DNA of 64,000 nt from Antilocapra americana (Eukaryota; Chordata; Mammalia; Artiodactyla; Antilocapridae), in the NCBI GenBank assembly GCA_007570785.1, contig ML664157.1:7965425-8029424 (forward strand), in the 5' to 3' direction. Shown here in pieces: positions 45,076 to 57,278 of this stretch; the stretch's first letter is position 1; each line of letters starts with the position of its first letter. The notes beneath the pieces were generated by a model. That model did no database searches. It saw only the letters and a program-made list of their open reading frames with translations, and was not told where the DNA came from. Both the position numbers and the translations under genes were made by a program.

Positions 45076-48000
45076 AAATACTTTATGATATTCATATCAC
45101 CAATTTTGCCTCTAATCATATTCATTTTGCTCTTACACTTTTGCTTTTTTACTATTCACATAACGATCTCCAGTGAGATTTCATATCCTCAAAGTGAAAT
45201 ATTTGCTATATATTTTGACTCCTGTATAGATATAACAAATGTGAATAGGAACACACCCTATTCAAGGATTATTTTGAAATAAATATAAAAGGGCCCACCC
45301 CAAAAGACAAAATAGGTAGGCGTGTTCTGTTAGCATGTTAACATTTTTAGTGAATACATATTTTATATGCTTACATGTATTTTTATACACCTGGATATAA
45401 TGTAAATCCAGGACTTACCCTCTATATAAACATGAAATGTAATTCCTTCTCTTGCTCTCCCAAATATTTGTTAAAATTCACCACTAGGGAGAACTCACAA
45501 ACTGTCAGTGTGTCAAGAAGAATATCTAGAAAGGGATAAGCCTGTCAGAGACATAATTCTGCAAGTGGTGCTGCATGTCTGATCTGCCCATTTTTATGTG
45601 AAATCCTCAAAGAAGAATCTGGTGTGGTTAGCATCCATGTATATATCTATAATAAAGAGATGTTGCCACAAAACCTCTTGGAAGGTAAGATCAATGTATG
45701 TTAAGAACTGATCCAAATTAGGAATTGGACAATAGTCAGTTTATTAAAAAATAGTTTAATTATAAATAATATAAACAAAACTCTACCAAATCCTTCAATG
45801 TGAGATTATGGTTACTTGACAGTCCACTTCATTAGGGGGTTTGTAACTCCAGTGACCAGATGGGGGGAAAACCCACAAAGGCTTAACAAGTCTACTATTT
45901 TCTCCTCAATTTTCTAGTCAAAAACCCAAAATCCATTCAGTTTCAATTAATACCCTCTTGCTAAAAGCTGACGCACAAGGGAAAAAAATCATGAGACTTT
46001 GTGTCTTGCACTGACAACATCTAGGTTCTAAATTGTGAAGGTTTATTTATCAACAACTTAGTTCTAAATATTTCTGATTCTTTATAGAATTCTTTACAGA
46101 TTCTGCACAGATTTGTTTGGATGCTGGAATTGCATCTATAGTTCAATATTATAAAGCATAGGCTTTAGCTGTTTTCTATATGGGGATAATTCTTTGATCT
46201 TTGTGTTTCATAAATATCCCTTCTCACCATTAAGGAAACAATTTGTAGGATGAGTAGAACTTGAAAGAGTTCCTCACTCTTTTCTCTGGACCCTTCCTAT
46301 TCCATTCTGTCAGTTATTCCCCCGGAAACAGCAGCAGCAATGACTTCTGAACATTTTTTGATTTTTCTTTTGTGCTATCATCTTGTTTCTCTTTACTTTT
46401 CAAATATCTGGATTAAAGTAATAGCTAGAATCACAATAAGTACCTGATACATGCCCAGCTAAATTTTAATATGTATATAATACATATGAAAATTATAAAT
46501 ATTATGCATTTTTATTATGCTCATATAAATGAGCCTACCTTCCTAATTTGTATATGCACCTTCAGCCTCTGGGGTATGTGGCAGTGTGGTTGGCAGCAGT
46601 ATTACTATTCTCCTAACACTGAAATTGAGGAGCTGGTTCAGTGATGTAAAGCAGGATGTGACGGGCAATCTAAAGTTGGGGGACTGAAAGAAAGGCACTC
46701 TGGGAGGGAAGAGGTTTGGCTACAGAATGTGGACTTTCAGCAGCACATGTAACAGATAAAGATTTGGTGTTATTTTTTCCACCCTCCCTCTGTTCCAAAA
46801 TGTGTTTCATTAATCTCTCAGCACATGTCTGAGACCTGGAATTCTTTTGCCTTCATTTTGACAAGGATATGAGGTTAAGCAGAAGGCAGTGAGAGGCATG
46901 ACATGACAGAAGAAAGTAAAATTAACAAAGAGTTCCTAGTGCTATTCTGGTAGCTTCAAATTACTTTAATTGCAATAATTTTCTTTCTGTGCAACACAAA
47001 CAGGCTTTATTAATTAGAGTGACCCTGGCAAGCAAGTCAATGAGCTACTTTTTCCTCACTCTTTTCAAAATGTGGTTCTTGTTTTATTCAATATGTCTTA
47101 CACATTCCTTTCCTAACCATCATTATAGAACTTCTATCATGGGGCCAGGATTTGGACTTGCTATCCTGAGTTCATTAATAGACGATCATAACACCTCTCT
47201 CATGTCTAAATGGGAATCAATAAAAAGCTGAGGAATTCAGACTCTATGCTCGCTTGGCCTTTCTGAGCCAATCAAAGTTCTGGCTTTTGGTCCCTAGGCC
47301 CCTTCTAGCAATAACTTTTCTACCTGGTTTAGTATATATTCTCAAAATAATCTAGCCCTCCCTATTTATTGATACTATTGTTCCTTCTTTCTATACCTTA
47401 CTCCATAGGTAACATCTAGATCAGCCTATTTCATTCAAGAGTGAAGTGATAACCAGTCTGGATGACATGGCAGATGCTTATCAGGAAATTCTGGAACATA
47501 GGGTAGGAAAGGCAGGTCAGATCTAGATTATAATAAGGATTCTCAGATTTTTCTCTGATTATCTGGATTTGTGGTATGGACAGGGAGAATCAGTGGAGGA
47601 TGATAAGTCTTAAGGATTATTTAAATGAGTAATTTGGATATTTTATAGATGGATCTCAGTGTCTGACCACACAGGTTATCTACTACACAGCTCGGGTTGT
47701 TTGCCAGTTACTACAGCCCATGGCCTCTGCCCTATCTGTATAATGTGATCACCCTTATAAAATATTTGGGGGAAATTTGCAGCTAGCTATAAAGATAAGT
47801 TTTCAGTAATCTAGGCAAATAACTATTTGAAACAAATAAGGTTTGTTTGGTTTTTGAGTAGAGGTACGGACTAGGAAACTGAATTAAGACTGCTATAATT
47901 GTCTGTAAATTAGAATAAGTGTTGGGTTAGGATCTAGCAGTGAGAATAAAAAGAAATGAATAGATGACAAAGCCATTATGAGGCAGAAAGCAACAAAAAA

Positions 48001-48262
48001 ATGACTTACTAGATGTATGGAAGAAGACAAAGGTAATCTGAGGAAAACTAATACAGATGACTTTGAGACTGGCTTTTGGGAGAGTTGAGATGATGAATAC
48101 ACTTAAAGAAGATGGCTGTGTGTTTGATGTATTGTGTTTGGGGCAGATGTACAACTAATGAATAGGGCTTCTGACTCCCAATCAAAGACTTTTCCCTATT
48201 ATTCTATCAAGATTTTCCACTAAAATATTCTCTTTCTTCTTTTACTTTATACTTCTAGAAAA
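45076..48262. other. Long unassigned interval
   Basis: About 3.2 kb with no confidently named repeat. Short MIR-like echoes near 46600 and 48160-48230 (GGGCTTCTGACTCCCAATCA) are too weak to list. No exon, RNA gene or promoter is supported. Confidence 0.4.
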
Positions 48263-49907
48263 CAGTTCATTTCAGTCGCTCAGTCGTGTCTGACTCTTTG
48301 CAACACCATGGACTATAGCCTACCAGTCTTCTCCGTCCATGGGATTTTCCAGGCAAGAATACTGGTGTGGGTCGCCAGCGCCTTCTCCATTCCAAGGAGT
48401 AAGCGTCTTTTAATTTCATGGCTGCAATAACCATCTACAGTGATTTTGGAACCCCCCAAAATAAAATCAGCCACTGTTTCCACTGTCTCTCCATCTATCT
48501 GCCATGAAGTGATGGGATTGGATGCCATGATCTTAGTTTTCTGAATGTTGAGCTTTAAGCCAATTTTTTCACTCTCCTCTATCACTTTCATCAAGAGGCT
48601 CTTTAGTTCTTCTTCACTTTCTGCCATAAGGGTAGTGTCATCTGCATATCTGAGGTTATTGATATTTCTCCTGGCAATCTTGATTCCAGCTTGTGCTTCT
48701 TCCAGCCCAGCGTTTCTCATGAGGTACTCTGCATAGAAGTTAAATAAGCAGGGTGACAATATACAGCCTTGATGTACTCCTTTTCCTATTTGGAACCAGT
48801 CTATTGTTCCATGTCCAGGTCTAACTGTTGCTTCCTAACCTGCATACAGGCTTCTCAAGAGCCAGGTCAGGTGGCCTGGTATTTCCATCTCTTTCAGAAT
48901 TTTCCACAGTTTATTGTGATCCACACAGTCAAAGGCTTTGACATAGTCAATAAAGCAGAAATAGATGTTTTTCTGGAACTCTCTTGCTTTTTTGATGATC
49001 CAGCAGATGTTGGCAATTTGATCACTGGTTCCTCTGCCTTGTCTAAGACCAGCTTGAACATCTGGAAGTTCACAGCTCATGTATTGCTGAATCCTGGCTT
49101 GGAGAATTTTGAGCATTACTTTACTAGCGTGTGAGATGAGAGCAATTGTGTGGTAGTTTGAGCATTCTTTGGCATCACCTTTCTTTGGAATTAGAATGAA
49201 AACTGACCTTTTCCAGTCCTGTGGCCACTGCTGAGTTTTTGATATTTACTGGCATATTGAGTGCAGCACTTTCACAGCATCATCTTTCAGGATTTGAAAT
49301 AGCACAACTAGAATTCCATCACCTCCACTAGTTTTGTTCGTAGTGATGCTTCCTAAGGCCCACTTGACTTCGCATTCCAGAATTTCTGGCTCTAGGTGAG
49401 TGATCACACCACTGTGATTATCTGGGTCATGAAGATCTTTTTTGTACAGTTCTTCTGTGTCTTCTTGCCACCTCTTAATACCTTCTGTTTCTGTTAGGTC
49501 CATACCATTTCTGTCCTTTTTTGAGCCTATCTTTGCATGAAATTCTCCCTTGGTATCTCTAATTTTCTTGAAGAGATCTCTAGTCTTTCCCATTCTATTT
49601 TTTTCCTCTATTTCTTTGCATTGATTGCTGAGGAAGGCTTTCTTATCTCTCCTTGCTATTCTTTGGAACTCTGTGTTCAAATGGGTGTATCTTTTCTTTT
49701 CTCCTTTGTTTTTCACTTCCCGTCTTTTCAACAGCTATTTGTAAGGCCTCCTCAGACAGCCATTTTGCTTTTTTGCATTTCTTTTTCTTGAGGATGGTCT
49801 TGATTCCTGTCTCCTGTACAATGTCACAAACTTCCATCCATAGTTCATCAGGCATTCTGTCTATCAGATCTAGTCCTTTAAATCTATTTCTCACTTCCAC
49901 TGTATAG
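48263..49907 (-). mobile_element. BovB LINE fused at its 3' end to a Bov-A monomer
   Basis: From 48392 (TTCCAAGGAGTAAGCGTCTT) to 49907 this is normal minus-strand BovB: reverse transcriptase and part of the linker. The usual ~0.7 kb of C-terminal coding and 3' UTR sequence is absent. Instead 48263-48391 is a Bov-A monomer (CAGTCGCTCAGTCGTGTCTG, then GGCAAGAATACTGGTGTGGG and GCGCCTTCTCC). The join at 48391/48392 is sharp. It suggests an internally deleted or template-switched copy. Confidence 0.88.
48313..48759 (-). pseudogene. BovB reverse transcriptase part read into Bov-A
   Basis: A 148-codon frame that keeps SPCLFNFYAEYLMRNAGLEE, the catalytic YADD in NNLRYADDTTLMAESEEELK, and the block LKLNIQKTKIMASNPITSWQ. 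At RRLLLGMEKALATHTSILAW the frame crosses the join into the Bov-A monomer, so its last ~25 residues are SINE-encoded. Motif A lies upstream in another frame. Shown as the coding face of the fusion; no evidence of expression. Confidence 0.8.
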
Positions 49908-50102
49908 AAGTTACCCAATATTCTGAGCATGGATCAATTCATCAAAAAAAAAAGATTGTCCAATTTGTCTTATATTTTGTCCCTCATGCATTGATTTTCA
50001 ATAATAAATATTAATATCAATACCAGATATGTTTGAGGAGGGAAGAGTCTAATGTTTAATGTGAGCTTATGCTGTCAGTCACAATGACAGAAATTACACA
50101 TT
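49908..50102. other. Unassigned interval
   Basis: No family recognised. Confidence 0.4.
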
Positions 50103-50240
50103 TTATTTAAGCACAGCCCTGTGGAGCTATTTTCTGTACTTCCAAGTCAGAGAACTAGCTGAGAGAAGTGAATCAAATCTCCAAGTTTCCATGACTAGAA
50201 AATTATGGGGTTGAGATTCAAGTCTGGGGCGAAATATAGA
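50103..50240 (-). mobile_element. MIR SINE, diverged
   Basis: Reversed MIR: CACAGCCCTGTGGAGCTATT, GAGAGAAGTGAATCAAATCT, CATGACTAGAAAATTATGGG and TTGAGATTCAAGTCTGGGG, the last matching the family's GATTCAAACCCAGGCAGTC. Confidence 0.5.
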
Positions 50241-50610
50241 GATCTTCCATGTATACTCTTAGTAGATAATATCTCAGCATAGATAGTTCCAAATGTGTTG
50301 AAGCTACTGGAAGAAATAGAAAGTAAAAGCAATATTTATTTTTCCTCTTGACTTCATTTCTTTTGCTATAAACGTTGTAAGTTTTCTTAAAACTGGACAC
50401 TACTAAGTGAAGCGTATAGCTACCTGATGGGGTTTTGTGTGCTCATCTGAAATCTCCAAGTTACATCATTGAAGGGTTCACTACTATAACTGTCACAGGT
50501 TGGGTGCATCTATTCCAATAGATCAGTGTCAAATCATCTCACGTCTGACAAACTATGTTTTCTCTAAGAAAAATCAACACAAAACATACTGCCTGGTCTA
50601 AAGTAAGCAT

Positions 50611-50652
50611 TGTTTGTTGTTCAGTTACTCTGCCATGTCTGACTCTTTGCTA
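50611..50652 (-). mobile_element. BovB or Bov-SINE 3' stub
   Basis: TTTGTTGTTCAGTTACTCTG CCATGTCTGACTCTTTGC is the reversed 3' terminus shared by BovB and its SINEs. About 40 bp is left, too little to choose between them. Confidence 0.6.
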
Positions 50653-52336
50653 GGCTGTGTAATGAGTAAGCCAATTAGGCTCTGAGTGTATGCTTCTTGA
50701 TGTTAAATACACGAAAGAACTGCTTCGCAGTGGAGGCACAGGATACTTGAAGAGTAATGGTAATTAAGGGTGAGCAAACTCATTAACATTATGATAAGGC
50801 TGCAGTTAGAGGGAGAGACCAGTTGTGCCCCCAAGACACTGTAGAAACTGGTATGAAACTGTTCTAAAGGGTATGAATGTGAAATAATGTATTCTATTTT
50901 ATACATCAAATTTGGTTAAATGCATTCATATTTTAACTTTAAAATCATTAGTGAATCACTTATTGGATATCAGGCTTCATATTAGGGCCTAAAGATAACA
51001 AAGTGAAACAGAACAGCGAACTGCCCATAAGAACCTTCTAGTAACCTAGAGAAAGCAAAGGGGAATCAATCTGGCCTCTTTCTCAGCAAATCACATCTAT
51101 GTCTATAGAAGTGACCACTATGAATGAAAATTTGACGAAAAAACAACAGAGAGAAATTTAGTCATATATCATTAACTATTCTAGGAAAGCAGAAGATCAC
51201 ATGTATCGTGTGGGTTTGCAATAGTACCATTTTTTGGCCAGGATTTTCTGTTATGACTGTAAAGAAAAATAAAAATTCAGACTAGTATTTCTGGGGGAAG
51301 AAATGGCAAAGAGCTTTCAGGTTCTTTTAACTGGCTTCCCTTCCGCATCCATTCACCTGTGAATGGATATGGAAGGGAAGCCAATTAAAGACTGTTACAA
51401 GTCTGAAATGACAGGCAGAAGTTGCTCAGGCCAAGATACATCCTCAGACCCACTGCAGTCCTAAGAAACTCCAGCCTCTGAAGGTGCAAATAGAGTCTAG
51501 AAAACTCATGAGCCTGAGAGAAAATATCCAGTCATTCCTGATTCAGAAACAGAAAATACACTGGGTGTCCCCCAGGTTGGAGGGTCTCCAAAATGTTGAG
51601 TGTTTCCCATAGCAAAGAGGAGCACAGAGCATCTCTGGTCTGGGAGGGGGCTCAGGAACTAAGGAGTAGAAAGGCCCATGTGGCATTTCCCATAATAATG
51701 GAAAACCAACCTTTCATTAAATTAAAATTTTAGATATTTCTAATCCCATACTTTCTATTCTACTCTGCTTTCATACTTCTCTCTATCCTTCCCCCTTTCC
51801 CTGCCTCTTCCTAGTAGAAATGGCTACAGAAGCCCCATATATACCACAAAACAAGGATCACAAGAAGCCCAAGATCACATAAGCAAATAACAAGAGTAGA
51901 CTTTTGATAAGGTATTTACAGATGTTCCTATTTCTTTGAAAATGTTTCTATTGCAGTTTGCCAAGAACTTAATAACCAATGATGTTATGATTGAAGCATT
52001 TATAATTCAGATTTCATCATTCTTTTATTGAAGTTTCTGATTACATAGAAAAAGCATCATTGGTTGAATAACAAGCAGGTCCTCTGAGAGTCAGCACCCT
52101 TTCCCTGGAAATTGAACTCAAATCACCTTCACATGGCCACTGAGGGGTGCCTGGCCTCTTTATTTCTGCTATCACACCTACACTGATTATACACTTGGTT
52201 GATGTCATGCAACATCCAACCCAGCTTCTCTAGCACCATTACTTATGCAGGGGCACAACTGAACCTAAATCGCATACCTACACTCTACATGTTCTATTTT
52301 ATGGGTAATCTCTTCTTACCTTTCACCTTGCATCCC
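50653..52336. other. Unassigned interval with a strong hairpin
   Basis: No repeat family or exon recognised. The inverted repeat at 51327-51388 is listed on its own. Confidence 0.4.
51327..51388. repeat. Near-perfect inverted repeat, 30-bp arms, 2-bp loop
   Basis: The left arm 51327-51356 (TTAACTGGCTTCCCTTCCGC + 10 more) pairs with the right arm 51359-51388 at 27 of 30 positions; one of the three mismatches would be a G-U pair in RNA. The loop is CT. Both outer ends are TTAA. I do not recognise it as part of a repeat family. Confidence 0.95.
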
Positions 52337-52732
52337 TGTCAGGGAACATTTGGCAGGAGGCTTCCTGTGTGTTGTTTTCTGATGTCCCTTATTAATCCCT
52401 GAATATTCAGAGATGAGGAGCTAAGGGATGCATACATTATTAAAGTAAAAGTAACTATTTATGGCCTTCTTCCCTTTCTGTTATGTAAAGTGAGTTTTAC
52501 AACCCCCTCTCTTTGAGATGGATTCTAGCCTTATGTTTCCTGGATAAGTTGTAAGATTTTTTATCTTTATCTTTGCGGAAAAGGCTATTATGTTGAATAA
52601 ACGCCTTTACTCCATCAGAGTCTTGGTCCCCATGTCTCTATTCATTTCTCTCTTTCTCTCCTTTTCTCTTCCTTTATTTTCTTATTATCGACTCTGTACC
52701 CTCAAGCCCCGCCCCATTAAAGGGCCATAACA
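52337..52732 (+). mobile_element. Solo LTR with 6-bp target duplication (ERVK-like)
   Basis: The 396-bp unit starts TGTCAGGGAACATTTGGCAG and ends GGGCCATAACA, the TG...CA form of retroviral LTRs. CATCCC at 52331-52336 and 52733-52738 is a 6-bp target duplication, the size usual for class II (betaretrovirus-like) elements. A poly(A) signal AATAAA lies at 52596-52601, followed by a T- and C-rich stretch as in R-U5. No internal retroviral genes are adjacent, so it is a recombination-derived solo LTR. The family name is not resolved. Confidence 0.85.
52596..52601 (+). promoter_or_regulatory. LTR poly(A) signal AATAAA
   Basis: Canonical hexamer in GTTGAATAAACGCC, placed about two thirds into the LTR as expected for the end of its R region. 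Confidence 0.7.
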
Positions 52733-52738
52733 CATCCC

Positions 52739-55700
52739 AACCTGAGAGCTTATAATTTTCTGATTAAATATAGGTTATCAAATGATCAAGTATCCCCAAG
52801 GAAAGATGTAATTCATTGACTCTGGTGGTAATTTAATTGCAAATGCTAAAAAAGTTAATTTTCCTTGCCTTTATAAACATATTTCAGTTTTCATATTGGC
52901 GTGGGAAAAGTTCAAGAAGGAAGAGGTATTACTCCATAAGGACTTGCTTAAAAAATTACCCAAATTACAGTTCATATGAGAGAAGTGCTCCTTCATTTGT
53001 TACTCGAATGCTAAGAACTTGTTTTTGAGAAACACAGGCAATGATGAGATGACATAAAAGGAAAAAAACAAGTAGAAGGATGTTTCAAAAGGTTTTTCCA
53101 ACTACATGAAATACTGCCTGCTGAACCCTCTGCATAAGCCCCTCTGTTCCTGCAGGCAGACTGTATAGGAAATTTCAACAAGCAGAAGAGCAGTCAGATT
53201 TCCTGCAGTCATTGCAGATGTGCTCCGAATACACTATTGACCACATTGCTCCCACCGGGAGAGTAGAAGGAATTCAACAGTTGTGAATATCCACACAGCT
53301 CTGCATCCATCACATTCCCTTCTGAGGCTGGCCTCACTGTCTATGTCCACTTCACTTTGATGTAATTGGAAACAGTTTACATTTTTCTCCCTCGGGCAAG
53401 TTTTGATTTTTTTTTTTTTCATTCCTCTCTTCTTCTCGCAAGACAGAATTATTATCTCAAGCTACCATAAACCAGAACCCTCTATTCACCGCCTTGGAGC
53501 ACTCAAAAGTATAAAGCAAACTTTTTGAATCGTTGCTCTAATTGTGATCTTTGTGCCCTTCCAACTTAATGCCATTATTGTAGCACAGTATTTTGGAGGA
53601 ACATTGGAGGAATCTTTCACTACATCTTCATGTATGCTATCTTTCTGTTGAAGTACATATTTACTTCTAAGTACATATTTACAGTATTCTGAGTGCTACT
53701 GGGAATGTCTATTATTAGTTATGATGTTGGCAATGATAGTTTAATTGCATATGCTACATTAATACTTCTGTTCAGATTAGCCTAACCTAGGATTGCTAGA
53801 ACTCATTTTAAGCTTTTACTGTAAAAGTCTTTTACATGTCAAATTGTTTCATCAAAAAAAGTTGTCAGGATTTTCTTTTCCCCCACCTCCATACCCACTA
53901 TTTGAAGAGTTCTCACTCTAACAGGGGAAAAAAAAAAAATCACAAAAAGAAGTATTAGTGAAATAATCACACCTGAACTGCCCTGGCCTAATTATAATAA
54001 ATAATTACAGGTTACTGTACAGTTACAACCATTTTGTCTTAATAATGGCTCTCATGGGACTAGATAAAGAGCACAGTATTTCTCTATTCATTTTATAAAC
54101 CACTATGATAAGAAATGAGAAGGACGAAACTTACAAATCACAGCACTGATGGCTGAATCATGAGCTTTACTGCACGGTGAAGCACCATGGTAAGTTTCAT
54201 TCCTCTTCAGTGCCCTGTAATTCAGATACACCAGCATCTGCTTCTGATCTGATATCATAAGGAGGAAGGGCCTCTCTGTTTAAGTCCAAGAGAACTGATG
54301 AGCTAATAATGAAGAGCATTGATGTTATAATGCAGAGTGCCTGCTCAGAGACACCTCAAATTATCAGCAGGACAACAAGCTTTCCTGGGGACAGACAGCA
54401 CAGCAGCTGGCTGGTGATTGTGTCCCGGGCCTTCCAGGGCTATATTTTATGAAATAGACTTAGAACCAAGAAAGTCCAAAGGAGCATCTTTGTAACTGAA
54501 TTCACTGATACTTAGGGCTTGAGTTGATGTTAAATATTTTATTTCCCCTTCAGTCACCAGTGTTACTACTTATGACTGTTGAAAGAATACTCAGAAAAGT
54601 TCACAACTTTTATTTTAGCCAGATCAACTGACTTATGATTCTTAATAATCTGAATTCTTGAATGAAAGTGAAAATATGTAGTGGCTATTGAAGAATAAAA
54701 TCAGCTTGGATGAGGTTCAAATTCTTTTCCTCTTAAAAGAATTTGATGACTAAAGATGATTTAAAAATGAAATTATGTCTTTTAGTATGTAATTTAACTT
54801 GGAATATTCCTTTGTAACTTTAAACTGAAAGATAAGCATGACCATTTGTGATATTCAATTTTTATATTTTGTGCCTTCCTGGAACAGTTAGATTCACCTA
54901 AGAAAGTAGAAAGGGAAATGCCACATATATACAATAATGATTTCAATGACAATCAGGAGAACTTGTAAATATCAACAGGAGAGATCTGTGATAAGTCACA
55001 GGCTATGGTAAGGAAACTAGGTTAGGTAAACAAACTCAAATTTCACCTTCAAAGTTTCAAAAGCAAAATACTTAGAGATATTGTTGCAGCTCAGACTTTA
55101 TATAACTTCATTTTAGATATGTGAATTAAATGGAATCTGATGTCACAAAAAGAATTTTATTTAATATGCTTCAATTTGGCCTTTCTTACATTTGTGAGAA
55201 ACTTGATTCCTTCTAGAGTATTTCTACATCTTCCATCAAACTGATTCAAGCCCCTTCTCTGTAAAACATAAGGTAAACAAAACTTGTGTGTGCGCCTTAT
55301 GGGTCACCTTCAACCCATGTTAAATAGAGGCTATTAGCAAGCATAGTGGAAAGGTCTAAAAACTAAGAATCAATAATGTACTATCAAAAGTAATTAGCTG
55401 ATTGTACTCTGGTTAACCATGCCAGTTAAAGCCTCAAACTATGCTATTCAAAAATCATGTTATAGATTTATGAGTAACTACTCTGTGTATGTATGTGGAG
55501 GTGTGCATTAGAGAGACAGATATAGCTGAGTATTTCTTTTGCTGAAAACCTTACAAAAACCTACAGAATAGCTGTGTTCATCCTAAACTCCTCAAAAGGA
55601 CATATTTGCAGATATCAAAAAGCTTGGTGATACACACTGTGTGGGAAAGCATCTGAAAAATCTTTGCAAACTATAGTGACAGCTAGAACCATCAAGGTTA

Positions 55701-55756
55701 CATGAAATGCAACATAAATTCTGAACTTCCAGTTAAATGTGGTAGTTTGAACACTT
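52739..55756. other. 3 kb free of recognised repeats
   Basis: I see no interspersed repeat here except T and A runs (53408-53420, 53928-53939). The sub-segment 53940-54480 has mixed composition with homeodomain-like AT motifs (CCTAATTATAATAAATAATT) and no open frame. No exon with supported splice sites was found. It could hold conserved non-coding DNA; only alignment can tell. Confidence 0.4.
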
Positions 55757-55768
55757 GCATTTATTTCT

Positions 55769-56036
55769 GCTGCTGCTGCTGCTAAGCCGCTTCAGTTGTG
55801 TCCAACTATGAACAACCCCACAGACAGCAGCCCACCAGGCTCCTCCATTCCTGGGATTCTCCAGGCAAGAATACAGGAGTGGATTGCCATTTCCTTCTCC
55901 AATGTATGCATGCATGCTAAGTCGCTTCAGTCGTGTCCAACTCTGTGTGACCCTATGGACAGCAGCCCACCAGGCTCCTCTGTCCACAGGATTCTCTAGG
56001 CAAGAGCACTGGAGAGGGTTGCCATTTCCTTCTCCA
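55769..56036 (-). mobile_element. BOV-A2 SINE with target duplication
   Basis: A dimer on the minus strand: AGC tail seen as GCTGCTGCTGCTGCTAAGCC, then two monomers, with cores CAAGAATACAGGAGTGGATT and CAAGAGCACTGGAGAGGGTT. GCATTTATTTCT at 55757-55768 and 56037-56048 is a perfect 12-bp target duplication. Confidence 0.96.
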
Positions 56037-56251
56037 GCATTTATTTCTACCCTCTCCCAAAACTCTATTATAATGACAGTTAAAAAATTTTAAAAAGAAA
56101 TTCCCAAGGTCAAAGAAAACGGGAGATAAGGTCACAAACAGGTAAGAAAGAGGAACAAAAGTTTTGAAGCAGAAAACCAGATGTAGGAGCAGTCTTAGGT
56201 GTAGCTCAAAACAGAAAATGAAACTAATAAGATACGGTTGTAGAATGTAAG

Positions 56252-56568
56252 ACAGTGGTACAAAAGAACTTACTTACAAACAGAAAGAGAGTCACAGATG
56301 TAAAAAGCAAATTTATGGTTACCAGGGAGAAAGGGGATGGGTAGGATAAACTGGGAGGTTGGGATTGACATATACACACTACTATGCATAAAATAGATAC
56401 AAGAACCTACTGTTTAGCCCAGGGAAATCTACCGAATACTCTGTAATGATCTGTATGCGAAAAGAAACTAACAAAGAGTGTATATATGCATATGTATGAC
56501 TGATTCACTTTGCTACACACCTGAAACTAACATTTTAAATGAACCATACTTCAATTAAAAAAAAAAAA
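56252..56568 (+). mobile_element. Cetartiodactyl L1 3' UTR end
   Basis: GGTACAAAAGAACTTACTTA, TTATGGTTACCAGGGAGAAA, AACCTACTGTTTAGCCCAGG, GACTGATTCACTTTGCTACA and the poly(A) at 56557-56568 follow the 3' UTR of artiodactyl L1. It is 5'-truncated and ends at the assembly gap. Confidence 0.88.
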
Positions 56569-56968
56569 NNNNNNNNNNNNNNNNNNNNNNNNNNNNNNNN
56601 NNNNNNNNNNNNNNNNNNNNNNNNNNNNNNNNNNNNNNNNNNNNNNNNNNNNNNNNNNNNNNNNNNNNNNNNNNNNNNNNNNNNNNNNNNNNNNNNNNNN
56701 NNNNNNNNNNNNNNNNNNNNNNNNNNNNNNNNNNNNNNNNNNNNNNNNNNNNNNNNNNNNNNNNNNNNNNNNNNNNNNNNNNNNNNNNNNNNNNNNNNNN
56801 NNNNNNNNNNNNNNNNNNNNNNNNNNNNNNNNNNNNNNNNNNNNNNNNNNNNNNNNNNNNNNNNNNNNNNNNNNNNNNNNNNNNNNNNNNNNNNNNNNNN
56901 NNNNNNNNNNNNNNNNNNNNNNNNNNNNNNNNNNNNNNNNNNNNNNNNNNNNNNNNNNNNNNNNNNNN
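56569..56968. other. Assembly gap, 400 N
   Basis: Exactly 400 unknown bases. The round number suggests an estimated or placeholder length. L1 sequence lies on both sides in opposite orientation. Confidence 0.98.
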
Positions 56969-57278
56969 TGGCTCTTTCAATTCTGGTTTCCTCGGTGTAT
57001 ATGCCCAGCAGTGGGATTGCTGGGTCATATGGCAGGTCTATTTGCAGCTTTTTAAGGAACCTCCACACTGTTTTCCATAGTGGTTGTACTAGTTTGCATT
57101 CCCACCAACAGTGTAAGAGGGTTCCCTTTTCTCCACATCCTCTCCAGCATTTATTGCTTGTAGACTTTTGGATGGCAGCCATTCTGACTGGTGTAAAGTG
57201 GTACCTCATTGTAGTTTTGATTTGCATTTCTCTGATAATGAGTGATGTTGAACATCTTTTCATGTGTTTGTTAGCCAT
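56969..57278 (-). pseudogene. L1 ORF2 C-terminal remnant
   Basis: Open over about 100 codons up to the gap. It reads [40 protein letters not shown], then [20 protein letters not shown], the cysteine/histidine-rich C-terminal knuckle of L1 ORF2 protein, followed by [20 protein letters not shown] text. The upstream endonuclease and reverse transcriptase are absent because the copy is 5'-truncated. The frame as continued through the N run is meaningless. Confidence 0.9.

Noticed and set aside
47400..48160. Possible antisense L2 or MER element
   Set aside because: Phrases such as GATGACATGGCAGATGC and AGAGTTGAGATGATGAATAC look familiar, but I could not align more than short words.
52337..52732. 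A complete endogenous retrovirus
   Set aside because: Only one LTR is present; there is no gag, pol or env text on either side.
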